From contig NZ_PCOT01000003.1 of NCBI RefSeq assembly GCF_002979415.1, forward strand, positions 62,001 to 126,000: a stretch of DNA of 64,000 bases. Direction: 5' to 3'. This DNA is from Microbacterium sp. MYb72 (lineage in GTDB: Bacteria; Actinomycetota; Actinomycetes; Actinomycetales; Microbacteriaceae). The position numbers and the translations under genes were made by a program. Positions 26,182-36,715 of this stretch are shown piece after piece. The number at the start of each line of letters is the position of its first letter. Within the stretch, counting starts at the first letter, position 1. The notes under the pieces are model-generated. The model was given only the letters and a program-made list of their open reading frames with translations. It ran no database searches and was not told the origin of the DNA.

Positions 26182-27117
26182 GTGACCCCTGACGCCCCCG
26201 CCCGCACCGGCCAGACCGCGGGGGCCGTCTACGCCGTCGCCGCCTACCTGCTCTGGGGCGTGCTGCCGCTGTACTTCCTGCTGCTGGTGCCCACGGGCGC
26301 GTGGGAGGTCGTCGCCTGGCGTGTGCTGCTGTCTTTCGTCTTCTGCCTGATCCTGCTCACCGTCACACGCGGATGGAAGGCCTTCGGCGTCATCATCCGG
26401 CAGCCGAAGCTGCTCGGCCTCACGGCGCTCGCGGGCCTGCTGATCTACGTGAACTGGCAGGTGTTCGTCCTCGGCACCCTGAACGACCGGGTGGTGGAGA
26501 CGAGCCTCGGCTACTTCATCAATCCGATCACCACGGTGCTGCTGGGCGTCTTCGTGCTGCACGAGCGGATCCGCCGGATGCAGTGGGCGGCCATCGGCAT
26601 CGCCGCCGTCGCGGTGATCGTGATCGTCGTCGCCTACGGGGAGTTCCCCTGGATCGCGCTCTCGCTCACCGCGTCCTTCGGCATCTACGGACTCATCAAG
26701 AAGAAGATCGGACCGGCGGTGGATGCCGTGAGCGGTCTGACCCTCGAGTCCTTCTGGCTCATCCCCATCGCGATCGTGCAGCTCATCCTGGTGGCCTTCA
26801 CCCCCGCAGGCATCACCATGGGGGCGAACGGCGTCCCCCACGCACTGCTGCTGGGCTTCGCCGGCGTCGCGACGGCGGTGCCGCTGCTGCTGTTCGCGGC
26901 GGGGACACGACGGATCGACCTCACCATCATCGGGATGATCCAGTTCATCACCCCGATCATGCAGTTCGTGATCGGCGTCGCCTTCCTGCATGAGGAGATG
27001 CCTCCCGCACGCTGGGCGGGCTTCATCCTCGTCTGGATCGCGATCGGCGTGTTCGTGGCCGACCTTCTCCTCGCGGGGCGGCGGAGCCGTGGAAGCGGCC
27101 CTGCAGAACTCGTCTGA
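26182..27117 (+). CDS. rarD: EamA-family transporter RarD
   Basis: A 311-residue inner-membrane protein with about ten helices in two EamA repeats. RarD-specific features are AAYLLWGVLPLYFLLL near the N-terminus, LLIYVNWQVFVLGTLNDRVVETSLGYFINP (recognisable part NWQVFVL and SLGYFINPITTVLLG), and AGTRRIDLTIIGMIQFITP. The transported molecule is unknown; E. coli RarD was named for a chloramphenicol phenotype. It is a single gene between two terminators or gaps. Confidence 0.88.
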   Translation: MTPDAPARTGQTAGAVYAVAAYLLWGVLPLYFLLLVPTGAWEVVAWRVLLSFVFCLILLTVTRGWKAFGVIIRQPKLLGLTALAGLLIYVNWQVFVLGTLNDRVVETSLGYFINPITTVLLGVFVLHERIRRMQWAAIGIAAVAVIVIVVAYGEFPWIALSLTASFGIYGLIKKKIGPAVDAVSGLTLESFWLIPIAIVQLILVAFTPAGITMGANGVPHALLLGFAGVATAVPLLLFAAGTRRIDLTIIGMIQFITPIMQFVIGVAFLHEEMPPARWAGFILVWIAIGVFVADLLLAGRRSRGSGPAELV

Positions 27118-27199
27118 ACCTCGGGTGCATCGACGGCGGAACCCGGTGCCGGATCGTTAACGCACCGAAACCTAAGCACCCACTACGCGCTCCTGCCAC

Positions 27200-27215
27200 G
27201 CTCTAGGGTTAGAGC
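27200..27215 (+). promoter_or_regulatory. Palindrome over the probable -10 box of the liv binding-protein gene
   Basis: GCTCTA-GGGT-TAGAGC is a perfect 6-bp inverted repeat. It contains TAGGGT (27204-27209), a likely -10 box, 52 bases upstream of the ATG. It could be an operator. The rest of the 144-base gap shows only AAGGGAGC, the ribosome binding site. Confidence 0.4.
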
Positions 27216-27261
27216 ACCCGATCGTGGTCGCATTCCACGCTCAGATATCCAAGGGAGCAAC

Positions 27262-28521
27262 ATGAACGCACTGAAGGGCTCGCGCGCAGCGAAGGTCCTC
27301 GCCGGGGTCGCGCTGGTCAGCGCGTCGGCACTCGTCATCTCGGGCTGTGCGAGCAGCACGCCGTCCGACTCCGGCGACGGCGGCAGCAAGCCGTCCGCCG
27401 ACCTCACTCTCAAGCTCGGGTCGCTGCTGCCGCAGACCGGCGCTCTGGCCTTCCTCGGCCCGCCCATGGAGTCGGGCGTCGGCCTCGCGGTCAAGGAGAT
27501 CAACGACGCCAAGGCCGGAATCACCATCGACCTCACTGCCGAGGACGAAGGCGACACCGACACGAAGGCCTATGAGACCTCGATCACCAAGCTGCAGGGT
27601 GCAGGCGTGTCCGCCATCGTCGGCGCCGCGGCGTCCGGCGTCTCGAAGCTCATCCTCGACGGCAACGTCGCCGCGGGCATCCTCCAGATCTCGGCCTCGA
27701 ACACCTCTCCCGACTTCACCACGTGGGACGACAAGGGCCTGTACTTCCGCACCGCCCCCAGCGACCTGCTGCAGGGCGAGGTGCTCGGCAACCTGATCGC
27801 CGAAGACGGTCACAAGACCCTCGGCATCATCTACCAGAACGACGCGTACGGCACCGGCCTCAACGACGCCATCAAGAAGACGTTCGAGGGCACCGGCGGC
27901 AAGGTCGTCGCCGAGGCGTCGTTCAACGTCGGCGACGCGCAGTTCGACGCGCAGGTCGAGACCATCAAGGCGCAGAACCCGGACGCCGTCGCCATCGTCT
28001 CGTTCGACCAGTTCAAGACGATCGCCCCGCTGCTGGTGAACGCCGGCATCACGGCCGACAAGTTCTACATGGTCGACGGGAACCTGTCCGACTACGGCAC
28101 CGACATCCCCGTCTCGCTCGAGGGCGCCCAGGGCACCAAGGCCGGCCCCAAGCTCGCCGACGACTTCACGAAGCGTCTGCAGACCTTCTGGACGGGCGAG
28201 GGCAACGCCGAGGTGAAGGACTTCACCTACGCGGGTGAGGCGTACGACGCTGTCGTGCTCGTGGCTCTCGCGTCGCTCGCTGCCGGCTCCACCAAGGGCG
28301 CCGACATCGCGGCGAAGATGCAGGAGGTCTCGGGCGGCTCCGGCGACGGCGAGAAGTGCACGACCTTCGCCGACTGCGCCAAGATCATCAACTCCGGCAA
28401 GGTGGCCGACTACGACGGATACTCCGGCGAGGTCACCTTCGACGAGAACGGCGACCCGCAGGGCGCCACGATCGGCATCTACAAGTACGGCGCGGACAAC
28501 ACCATCACCCGCACCAACTGA
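27262..28521 (+). CDS. Branched-chain amino-acid ABC transporter substrate-binding lipoprotein
   Basis: A 419-residue periplasmic-binding-protein type I. The signal ends in a lipobox, ALVISGCASS, with Cys30 as the likely lipidation site. The mature protein has LKLGSLLPQTGALAFLGPPM and VGLAVKEINDAKAG, then VGAAASGVSKLILDG and LGIIYQNDAYGTGL, as in LivJ/LivK. A Ser/Gly/Asp-rich linker follows the lipidated Cys. It presumably feeds the livHMGF transporter encoded on the opposite strand just downstream. SD AAGGGAGC precedes the ATG. Confidence 0.92.
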   Translation: MNALKGSRAAKVLAGVALVSASALVISGCASSTPSDSGDGGSKPSADLTLKLGSLLPQTGALAFLGPPMESGVGLAVKEINDAKAGITIDLTAEDEGDTDTKAYETSITKLQGAGVSAIVGAAASGVSKLILDGNVAAGILQISASNTSPDFTTWDDKGLYFRTAPSDLLQGEVLGNLIAEDGHKTLGIIYQNDAYGTGLNDAIKKTFEGTGGKVVAEASFNVGDAQFDAQVETIKAQNPDAVAIVSFDQFKTIAPLLVNAGITADKFYMVDGNLSDYGTDIPVSLEGAQGTKAGPKLADDFTKRLQTFWTGEGNAEVKDFTYAGEAYDAVVLVALASLAAGSTKGADIAAKMQEVSGGSGDGEKCTTFADCAKIINSGKVADYDGYSGEVTFDENGDPQGATIGIYKYGADNTITRTN

Positions 28522-28528
28522 TATCGCT

Positions 28529-28564
28529 GAGAAGGCCCCGGATGCTCGCATCCGGGGCCTTCTC
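28529..28564 (+). terminator. Terminator after the liv binding-protein gene
   Basis: A 16-bp perfect stem, GAGAAGGCCCCGGATG with its complement, and a CTCG loop. The apex again reads GGATGC/GCATCC. Confidence 0.75.
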
Positions 28565-28573
28565 CGTGTCCTG

Positions 28574-28624
28574 CGCGTTCGTCTCGCTCGTAGAACGAGG
28601 AGCGCAGTGACGAGACGGAACGCG
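28574..28624. repeat. Inverted repeat between convergent liv genes
   Basis: Arms CGCGTTC-GTCTCG (28574-28586) and CGAGAC-GGAACGCG (28611-28624) pair with one bulged base. The loop contains GAACGAGGAGCGCAGTGA. It may be a second terminator, acting for livF. Parts resemble the intergenic repeat at 11640 (GAGCGAG, GACGAA). Confidence 0.45.
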
Positions 28625-28626
28625 TC

Positions 28627-29364
28627 TCAGGCGGCGTCGGTGCCCAGCGTGCCGAGGTAGAGCCCGATGACCTTGGGATCGTTCAGCAGGTCGCGCCCCG
28701 TGCCCTCGTACGCGTCCTTGCCCTGGTCGAGGACGTACCCGCGGTCGCAGATCTGCAGGCAGCGACGGGCGTTCTGCTCGACCATGATCGTGGTCACGCC
28801 GGCCTTGTTGATGTCGGAGACGCGGATGAACGCGTCATCCTGCCGCACGGGGGAGAGGCCCGCGGACGGCTCGTCGAGCAGGAGCACCGACGGGTCCATC
28901 ATCAGAGCGCGCGACATCGCGACCATCTGGCGCTCTCCACCCGACAGAGAGCCGGCGCGCTGCTTGAGCCGCTTGCCGAGCTCCGCGAAGATGCCGCTGA
29001 CGAACTCGAGCCGCTCGGCGTAGATCTTGGGGTTCTGGAAGAGCCCCATCTGCAGGTTCTCCTCGATGGTCAGCGAGGGGAAGACGTTGTTCGTCTGCGG
29101 GACGAACGCCACTCCGCGCTTGACGAGCTTGTCGGCCTTGAGGCCGACGATGCTCTCGCCGTTCACGGTGATGTCGCCGGAGCGCACGTTCACCATGCCG
29201 AAGATCGACTTCAGCAGGGTCGACTTGCCGGCGCCGTTCGGGCCGATGATCCCGATCAATTCGCCCTGCCTGGCCACCAGATTCGCCCCGTTGAGGATGT
29301 TCACGCCCGGCAGGTACCCGGCATGGACGTCCTTCAGCTCGACGATCACCTTCTCATCGCTCAT
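28627..29364 (-). CDS. livF: Branched-chain amino-acid ABC transporter ATPase LivF
   Basis: A 245-residue ATPase subunit. Walker A is GIIGPNGAGKSTLLKS, the Q-loop PQTNNVFPSLTIEENL, the signature GSLSGGERQMVAMSRALM, Walker B VLLLDEPSAGL and the switch His is replaced in context IMVEQNARR, as usual in LivF (Gln instead of His). The ATG overlaps the livG stop by four bases (ATGA). It is the last gene of livHMGF. Confidence 0.94.
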   Translation of the reverse strand: MSDEKVIVELKDVHAGYLPGVNILNGANLVARQGELIGIIGPNGAGKSTLLKSIFGMVNVRSGDITVNGESIVGLKADKLVKRGVAFVPQTNNVFPSLTIEENLQMGLFQNPKIYAERLEFVSGIFAELGKRLKQRAGSLSGGERQMVAMSRALMMDPSVLLLDEPSAGLSPVRQDDAFIRVSDINKAGVTTIMVEQNARRCLQICDRGYVLDQGKDAYEGTGRDLLNDPKVIGLYLGTLGTDAA

Positions 29365-30383
29365 GCGCGACCCTCCTCGGGGGAATCGGTCTCTTCCGCG
29401 GCGAGCTCCGCCTCGGCTTCGGCCTCGATCTTCTCGCGCAGTCGTGCGGCCGCGGCGTCCTCCAGCACGGGGATGCGACCGGTGACGGCTCCGAGGTCGA
29501 GGTCCTGGTGCGCGCCGAGGTAGGCGTCGACGACCGCGGGGTCCTCCATGACGTCCTCCGGCGGACCCTCCGCCACCACGCGCCCCTCGGCCATGACGAC
29601 GACCCAGTCGGCGATGTGCCTGACCATGTGCATGTCGTGCTCGACGAAGAGCACGGTCATCCCCTGGTCCTTGAGGTCGAGGATGTGGTCGAGCAGAGAC
29701 TGGGTGAGGGCCGGGTTGACGCCGGCCATCGGTTCGTCGAGCATCACCAGCGTGGGGTCGCTCATCAGCGCCCGAGCCATCTCGAGCAGCTTGCGCTGAC
29801 CTCCGGAGAGCGCTGCCGCGAAGTCCTTCTCCTTGGCGTCGAGCTTGAAGCGCGCGAGCAGCTCGCGCGCCTTCGTCTCGATCTCGGTGTCCTGCGAGCG
29901 CCAGAGGAACGGGAAGAGCGAGGCCCAGAAGCCCTCGCCCTTCTGGTGCGGGGCGCCGAGCTTCATGTTCTCGAGCACGGTCAGCAGCGACAGGGATTTC
30001 GTCAGCTGGAACGTGCGGACCTGGCCCATCCGCGCGACCTTGAACGAGGGCACTCCCGCGAGGTTGTTCCCGTCGAACGACCAGGAGCCGCTGTTGGGGC
30101 GGTCGAACCCGCACAGCAGATTGAAGAGTGTCGTCTTGCCGGCGCCGTTCGGCCCGATCAGGGCCGTGATGGCGCCACGGGGGATCTCCACGTGGTCCAC
30201 GTCGACCGCGGTGAGACCGCCGAAGCGACGCTGCACCGCGTCGACCACCAGGATCGGATCGACCTTCGCAACGCCGGGCGCCGCAGGTCCCTTCGCGAGG
30301 CCCGTCGTCTTCGGACGGCGGATGCTTCCCGTCGCGGGGGCGGCGGACTCCGCGGAGCCCTCGGGGTTCAGTTCACTTGACAA
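29361..30383 (-). CDS. livG: Branched-chain amino-acid ABC transporter ATPase LivG
   Basis: A 340-residue ATPase subunit. Walker A is ALIGPNGAGKTTLFNLLCGF, signature ALSGGQRKLLEMARAL, Walker B LVMLDEPMAGV and switch VLFVEHDMHMVRHIAD. It has a 40-residue Ala/Pro-rich N-terminal extension and an acidic coiled C-terminus (REKIEAEAEAELAAEE), so it is longer than the usual 255 residues. The TTG at 30383 is used because GAGGGAG lies about seven bases upstream and there is no other good start before the core domain; it overlaps the livM end by 11 bases. Confidence 0.92.
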   Translation of the reverse strand: MSSELNPEGSAESAAPATGSIRRPKTTGLAKGPAAPGVAKVDPILVVDAVQRRFGGLTAVDVDHVEIPRGAITALIGPNGAGKTTLFNLLCGFDRPNSGSWSFDGNNLAGVPSFKVARMGQVRTFQLTKSLSLLTVLENMKLGAPHQKGEGFWASLFPFLWRSQDTEIETKARELLARFKLDAKEKDFAAALSGGQRKLLEMARALMSDPTLVMLDEPMAGVNPALTQSLLDHILDLKDQGMTVLFVEHDMHMVRHIADWVVVMAEGRVVAEGPPEDVMEDPAVVDAYLGAHQDLDLGAVTGRIPVLEDAAAARLREKIEAEAEAELAAEETDSPEEGRA

Positions 30384-31350
30384 AGGTCATCTCCCTCTTG
30401 TCTCCGAGGATGCCCTGCGGGCGGAAGATCACGAGCAGCATGAGTGCGACGCCGACGAAGATGAACACGAGTGTCGAGGCCTGGCTGTCGGACATCGGAA
30501 GCACGCCGGCCTTCGCCATGCCGGGCAGCAGGTTCGCGAGGAATGCGAACACGACCCAGAACAGCACGGCCCCGAGCGTCGGCCCGAACACCGTGGCGGC
30601 GCCGCCGAGCAGCAGGATCGTCCACAGGAAGAAGGTGAGCGAGGTCGTGTAGTTGCCTGGCACGACGGCCGAGGGGAGCACGAACACGATGCCGCCGGCG
30701 GCGCCGATCACCCCGCCTACGACGAGCGCCTGCATCTTGTAGGCGAACACGTTCTTGCCGAGCGAGCGCACCGCGTCCTCGTCTTCGCGGATGCCCTTGA
30801 GCACGCGACCCCAGGGGCTGCGCATCAGAGACCAGACCAGCAGGATCGACACGGCCAGCAGCAGGATGCCGAACACTCGGTTCCACAGGTCGTCGGCCGA
30901 GAACGTCCACGGGCCGAACCCGTAGGTGCCCTCGGGGAAGGGGTTCGCGTCGCGGAAGCCGCCGTTGTACTGGGCGAGTCCGTCTGCGGAGTTCGTCCAC
31001 TCGTCGAACAGCTGAGTGGTGAACAGCAGTCGCACGATCTCTCCCGCCGCGATCGTCGCGATGGCGAGGTAGTCGGCGCGCAACCGCAGGGTCGGGATGC
31101 CGAGGAGCACGGCGAACAGGGCGCCGCCGGCCATGCCGATCAGCATGCCGAGCCACCAGGGGAGCCCGAACGAGAGCACGGAGATGGCGTAGCCGTAGCC
31201 GCCGATCGCCATGAACGCCGCCATGCCGAAGTTCAGCAGGCCCGCGTAGCCGAAGTGCACGGCCAGGCCCGTCGCCGCCAGGGCGTACGCGATCGTGACC
31301 GGGCTGATGAGGTAGACGGCGGTGTTGGAGAAGATGCTTCCGAAGTCCAT
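30373..31350 (-). CDS. livM: Branched-chain amino-acid ABC transporter permease LivM
   Basis: A 325-residue permease with about nine helices. Family features are GLAVHFGYAGLLNFGMAAFM near the N-terminus, LRLRADYLAIATIAAGEI, and the EAA-like loop GRVLKGIREDEDAVRSLG that contacts the ATPases. It ends LLVIFRPQGILGDKRE, the usual ending. The start is ATG 31350, two bases after the livH stop. Confidence 0.94.
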   Translation of the reverse strand: MDFGSIFSNTAVYLISPVTIAYALAATGLAVHFGYAGLLNFGMAAFMAIGGYGYAISVLSFGLPWWLGMLIGMAGGALFAVLLGIPTLRLRADYLAIATIAAGEIVRLLFTTQLFDEWTNSADGLAQYNGGFRDANPFPEGTYGFGPWTFSADDLWNRVFGILLLAVSILLVWSLMRSPWGRVLKGIREDEDAVRSLGKNVFAYKMQALVVGGVIGAAGGIVFVLPSAVVPGNYTTSLTFFLWTILLLGGAATVFGPTLGAVLFWVVFAFLANLLPGMAKAGVLPMSDSQASTLVFIFVGVALMLLVIFRPQGILGDKREMTFVK

Positions 31351-31352
31351 GA

Positions 31353-32702
31353 TCAGCCCAACCTTTCCTTGCGTCCGAGCAGACCCTGCGGCCTGACCAG
31401 GAGGATCACGATCAGCACGACGAGGGCGCTCGCGTACTTCAGGTCGGAGGGGATCCACAGGGTGGAGACCTCGACCGCGATGCCGACGATCAGCGAGCCG
31501 ATGAGCGCGCCGAACGCGGTGCCGAGTCCGCCGAGCGTGATCGCGGCGAACATGAGCAGCAGCATCTGGGTGCCCATGTCCCACTTCACGCCGGGGCGGA
31601 AGTACGCCCACAGGATGCCGGAGATCGCGGCCAGCACACCGGCGACGACCCAGACGATCCGGACCACCCGGTCGACGTCGATGCCGGAGGCGGCGGCCAG
31701 CTGCGGGTTGTCGGAGATGGCTCTGGTCGCCTTGCCGATGCGGGTGCGGGTGAGGAAGTAGGCCACCGCGAGGATGACGATGATGCTCACGCCCATCGCG
31801 ATCATGTCGATGTACGACAGCGAGATCGGCCCGAGCTGGATCGGTGTGGGGCTCGCGCCGGGGAGCTGGTAGGTGCCGCCCCCGACGAAGTACTGGAAGA
31901 CGTACCGCAGTGCCAGGGACAGGCCGATGCTGACGATCATCAGCTGGACGGTGCCGAGACCGCGATGGCGGAGCGGGCGCCAGACCGCGGCATCCATGCC
32001 CCAGCCGAACAGGCCGCCTCCGACGACAGCGGCGATGAGTCCCGCCCACAGGGGGAGGTGCCAGAAGGTGGTCGTGACCATGGCGAGCAGTCCGCCCCAG
32101 GTGACCATCTCGCCGTGCGTGAAGTTCGACATGCGCGTGGTGCCGTAGATCAGCGCCGCACCCATCGAAGCCAGCGCGAGCAGCAGCCCGAAGTTGAGCC
32201 CGCCGACGAGACGGGAGAAGAGCTGATCCCAGAAGGAGACCGTGATCCGCTCTCCCTCGCCGAGGAAGAGGTTCATGATCTTCGTGCCGGTCAACCCGAA
32301 CTCGACCTCGAACGACGCCGTCGTCCCCGCGATGGGCTGCGTGCCCTCGGGGAGTTGCGCGGCGTCGACGATCACGCCTTTCGGCAGCGTGTCCTCGTCG
32401 ACGGTGAGCGTGTAGGTGGCCTTCTCGGGCACGTACAGCCGCCACTTGCCGTCGGCATCCGTCTTGGTCTCTCCGTCGAAGCCCTTGCCCTTGATGGTCA
32501 TGACCACATCGGGTACGGGCTTGTCATCGAAGGTGATGACGCCGGCGAAGTAGAAGTCTGTGATCTCCTGGCCGTCGTCCGTCGTGTCGGCTGATGCCGT
32601 GGCCGGAGGCTGCAACCAGAGGAACGCGATGGCGAGGAGTGCGCCGAGCACCACCACGATCCATCGGGTTCCGCTCCGTCTCGCCGTGATCGTCAGACTC
32701 AC
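31353..32702 (-). CDS. livH: LivH-type permease with N-terminal secreted beta-sandwich domain
   Basis: A 449-residue protein. The C-terminal 290 residues are a standard LivH permease: NFGLLLALASMGAALIYGTTRMSNFTHGEM (recognisable part GAALIYGTTRMSNFTHGEM), the loop KATRAISDNPQLAAASGID and the ending LLVRPQGLLGRKE. Unusually it is preceded by a signal-like helix (about residues 14-30) and a 110-residue outside domain, FAGVITFDDKPVPDVVMTIKG with TKTDADGKWRLYVPEKATYTL, resembling a carboxypeptidase regulatory-like / Cna-B type beta sandwich. The GTG at 32702 has GGAGG five bases upstream; an upstream in-frame ATG lacks one. Being first, it sets the operon's expression. Confidence 0.92.
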   Translation of the reverse strand: MSLTITARRSGTRWIVVVLGALLAIAFLWLQPPATASADTTDDGQEITDFYFAGVITFDDKPVPDVVMTIKGKGFDGETKTDADGKWRLYVPEKATYTLTVDEDTLPKGVIVDAAQLPEGTQPIAGTTASFEVEFGLTGTKIMNLFLGEGERITVSFWDQLFSRLVGGLNFGLLLALASMGAALIYGTTRMSNFTHGEMVTWGGLLAMVTTTFWHLPLWAGLIAAVVGGGLFGWGMDAAVWRPLRHRGLGTVQLMIVSIGLSLALRYVFQYFVGGGTYQLPGASPTPIQLGPISLSYIDMIAMGVSIIVILAVAYFLTRTRIGKATRAISDNPQLAAASGIDVDRVVRIVWVVAGVLAAISGILWAYFRPGVKWDMGTQMLLLMFAAITLGGLGTAFGALIGSLIVGIAVEVSTLWIPSDLKYASALVVLIVILLVRPQGLLGRKERLG

Positions 32703-34465
<1,763 letters not shown>

Positions 34466-34483
34466 GCCCGGCGTAGGCGAGAG

Positions 34484-34518
34484 AAGGGGGGCGGATGCTG
34501 CGGCATCCGCCCCCTTTT
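34484..34518 (+). terminator. guaB terminator
   Basis: A stem AAGGGGGGCGGATGC pairing with GCATCCGCCCCCTTTT (one G-T pair), loop TGCG, with a TTTT at the 3' side. The GGATGC/GCATCC apex is shared with other terminators here. It also serves the convergent MFS gene. Confidence 0.8.
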
Positions 34519-34529
34519 GCATCCCCGGC

Positions 34530-35966
34530 TCAGTGCGCGAGCGCCGGCTCCGTCTCGACGGCCTCGGACACGGCGGCATCCGTCGACTTCCCGGACGGGA
34601 GCCACAGTGCGATCACCGTCGCCGCGAACAGCACGGCGGCTCCCGTGAACACGGCGGGCTTCGCGGCGTCCACGTAGAGGTCGGGAGTGAGCTGGCCGCC
34701 CGCTCCGACGAAGATCGCGGTCATCACCGCGGTGCCGAGTGCGACGCCGAGCTCGCGGATGGTCGAGTTGACGCCCGATGCCTTGGCGTGGTCGACGAGT
34801 CCGAGGGTCGCGAGCAGCGCCGTCGCCGACGGGGCGAAGACGAGTCCCATCCCGATGCCCGCGAGGATGAACGGGGCGATCAGGTTCGGGTACTGCAGGT
34901 CGGGGGCGGTGATCTGCGCGATCCACGCGAGGGCGACGCCCTGCAGCAGCAGGCCGGGCACGAGCAGTGCGCGCGTGCCGACGCGCGGGGCGATCATGCC
35001 GGCGAGCGGAGCGACGAACATCGGGGCCAGTGTCCACGGCGTGGTCTGCACCGCGGCCTCCAGAGGGGTCGACCCCTGCACGACCTGCAGGTACTGGATG
35101 AGGATGAACACCGAGCCGAAGGTGCCGAAGCTGAAGGCGAAGCCGACCACGTTCGTGATCGAGAAGGAGCGGTCGCGGAACAGGCGCAGCGGCACCAGAG
35201 GGGCCTTCGCGCGCATCTGCCAGATCACGAAGGCCACGAGCAGCACCGCGCCGAGCACCAGCTCGAGGATCACGCCGAGGGAGTCCCAGCCGTCGTCGTT
35301 GCCGCGCACGATCGCGTGGACGAGAGCGAGGACGCCGGATGCCGCGAGCACGGCTCCGGGGATGTCGATGCGGGAGCGGGCGCCGAAGTCGTTGCGGAGC
35401 ACGAGCAGAGCGAGCGGGATGGCGACGATCGCGACGGGGATGTTGATCCAGAAGATCGCCTGCCAGTTCCAGCCCTCCATGATGGCGCCGCCGACGAGCG
35501 GCCCGACCGCGACTCCGAGTCCGGAGACGCCGCCCCAGATCCCGATGGCGAGCGGGCGACGCGATGCGGGGACGGCCCCGGTGAGGAGCGCGAGCGAGAG
35601 GGGCATCACCGCTGCGGCTCCGAGCCCCTGGACGGCACGGGCGGAGATGAGCTGGCCGGGGTCGGAGCTGAGGGCGGCGAACAGGGAGCCGACGCCGAAG
35701 AGGGCGATGCCGATCGCGAAGACGGTGCGGCGGCCGAACCGGTCGCCGAGAGCGGAGGCGATGAGGATCGCGCCGGCGAACGCGAGGGCGTAGGCGTTGA
35801 CGAACCACTGCAGCTCCTCGACGCTCGCGCCCATCTCCTGGTGCAGCACGGGAAGGGCGTTGGTCATGACGAGGTTGTCGAGCGTGGCCATGAACATCGG
35901 GAGGGATGCCGCGGCGATGACGAGCGCGACCGGGCGACGCCTGATCGCGGAGGTGGGCTGAGACAT
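34530..35966 (-). CDS. MFS drug exporter, DHA2 (EmrB/QacA) family
   Basis: A 478-residue transporter with about 14 helices. It shows the DHA2 motif D1, TLDNLVMTNALPVL, the first-loop motif ALGDRFGRRTVF and motif C-like GGVSGLGVAVGPLVGGAIME (in parts). Such pumps expel cationic or lipophilic compounds by proton exchange. The divergent TetR gene and a duplicated operator in the shared promoter region indicate substrate-induced expression. The substrate is unknown. Confidence 0.9.
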   Translation of the reverse strand: MSQPTSAIRRRPVALVIAAASLPMFMATLDNLVMTNALPVLHQEMGASVEELQWFVNAYALAFAGAILIASALGDRFGRRTVFAIGIALFGVGSLFAALSSDPGQLISARAVQGLGAAAVMPLSLALLTGAVPASRRPLAIGIWGGVSGLGVAVGPLVGGAIMEGWNWQAIFWINIPVAIVAIPLALLVLRNDFGARSRIDIPGAVLAASGVLALVHAIVRGNDDGWDSLGVILELVLGAVLLVAFVIWQMRAKAPLVPLRLFRDRSFSITNVVGFAFSFGTFGSVFILIQYLQVVQGSTPLEAAVQTTPWTLAPMFVAPLAGMIAPRVGTRALLVPGLLLQGVALAWIAQITAPDLQYPNLIAPFILAGIGMGLVFAPSATALLATLGLVDHAKASGVNSTIRELGVALGTAVMTAIFVGAGGQLTPDLYVDAAKPAVFTGAAVLFAATVIALWLPSGKSTDAAVSEAVETEPALAH

Positions 35967-35978
35967 GATGCTCCAGTT

Positions 35979-35994
35979 GTAATTGAATGATTAC
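35979..35994. promoter_or_regulatory. TetR operator copy 1 (MFS side)
   Basis: GTAATTGAATGATTAC, a near-perfect 6-bp inverted repeat around GAAT, lies 13 bases before the MFS ATG in its leader or promoter. Confidence 0.65.
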
Positions 35995-36013
35995 TTGTCC
36001 TGGAAGCAATGTA

Positions 36014-36029
36014 GTAATCGAATGATTAC
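36014..36029. promoter_or_regulatory. TetR operator copy 2 (tetR side)
   Basis: GTAATC-GAAT-GATTAC, a perfect inverted repeat that differs from copy 1 by one base. It covers the -35 region of the tetR promoter. The centres of the two copies are 35 bases apart. Confidence 0.7.
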
Positions 36030-36049
36030 AAAGTCAAGTGATTCGCTGA

Positions 36050-36061
36050 TAGCCTTTCGAC
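36050..36061 (+). promoter_or_regulatory. Leaderless promoter of the tetR gene
   Basis: TAGCCT (36050-36055), six bases, then ATG 36062. There is no ribosome binding site. Confidence 0.55.
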
Positions 36062-36697
36062 ATGACCTCAGCCGCCGCATCCGACGTCCTCTCCGACGAC
36101 TCGGGCAGGCGACTCTCCTCGGAGGAGCGGCGCGCGCAGATCGTCCAGGCGGCGCTCGCGGTGTTCGGCGCGCGTGGCTACGAAGGCGCGAAGACCGACG
36201 AGGTCGCTCGGGCGGCCGGCGTGAGCCAGCCCTACGTCGTCCGCCTCTTCGGCTCGAAGGAGAACCTCTTCCTCGCCGCGGTGGAGGAGGCGCTCGCCCG
36301 ACTGCTGACGTCGTTCCGCGCCGCCCTCGCCCGCGAAGACGACGACCTCCCCGCGGGCAAGCGCATCGGCGAGGCGTACGTCGATCTCATCGAGGTGCGC
36401 GGACTCCACCAGACCCTCGCGCACTCGTACCTGCTCGGCAGCCACCCCGTGATCGGTCCGGCCGCGCGCCGAGGGTTCGCACAGGTCTGGCGTTTCTTCC
36501 GCGACGAGGTGGGGCTCGATGCCGACGAGGCGAGGGCGTTCTTCGCCGAGGGCATGCTCATCAGCACCATGATCGGGCTCCGCATCGTCGACGACTACGG
36601 ATCCGACCCCCAGATCACCGAGCTGTTCCGCTCCTGCTTCCCGAGCGAGCTGCCGCACGTGCTCGACGTGCTCCCGCGCGGCGCCGAGCGCTGGTAG
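36062..36697 (+). CDS. TetR-family transcriptional regulator
   Basis: A 211-residue repressor. The N-terminal helix-turn-helix is clear: RAQIVQAALAVFGARGYEGAKTDEVARAAG followed by VSQPYVVRLFGSKENLF (seen in parts as FGARGYEGAKTDEVARAAGV and LFGSKENLFLA). The C-terminal ligand domain is helical. It is divergent from the MFS exporter gene and very likely represses both by binding the two GTAATY-GAAT-GATTAC sites. Ligand unknown. Confidence 0.92.
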   Translation: MTSAAASDVLSDDSGRRLSSEERRAQIVQAALAVFGARGYEGAKTDEVARAAGVSQPYVVRLFGSKENLFLAAVEEALARLLTSFRAALAREDDDLPAGKRIGEAYVDLIEVRGLHQTLAHSYLLGSHPVIGPAARRGFAQVWRFFRDEVGLDADEARAFFAEGMLISTMIGLRIVDDYGSDPQITELFRSCFPSELPHVLDVLPRGAERW

Positions 36698-36715
36698 CCC
36701 CAGGCTCCGCACAGA

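Noticed and set aside
27118-27261. Amino-acid riboswitch or leader peptide before the liv binding-protein gene
   Set aside because: Only a short palindrome over the -10 box and an SD are present; no structured leader is apparent.
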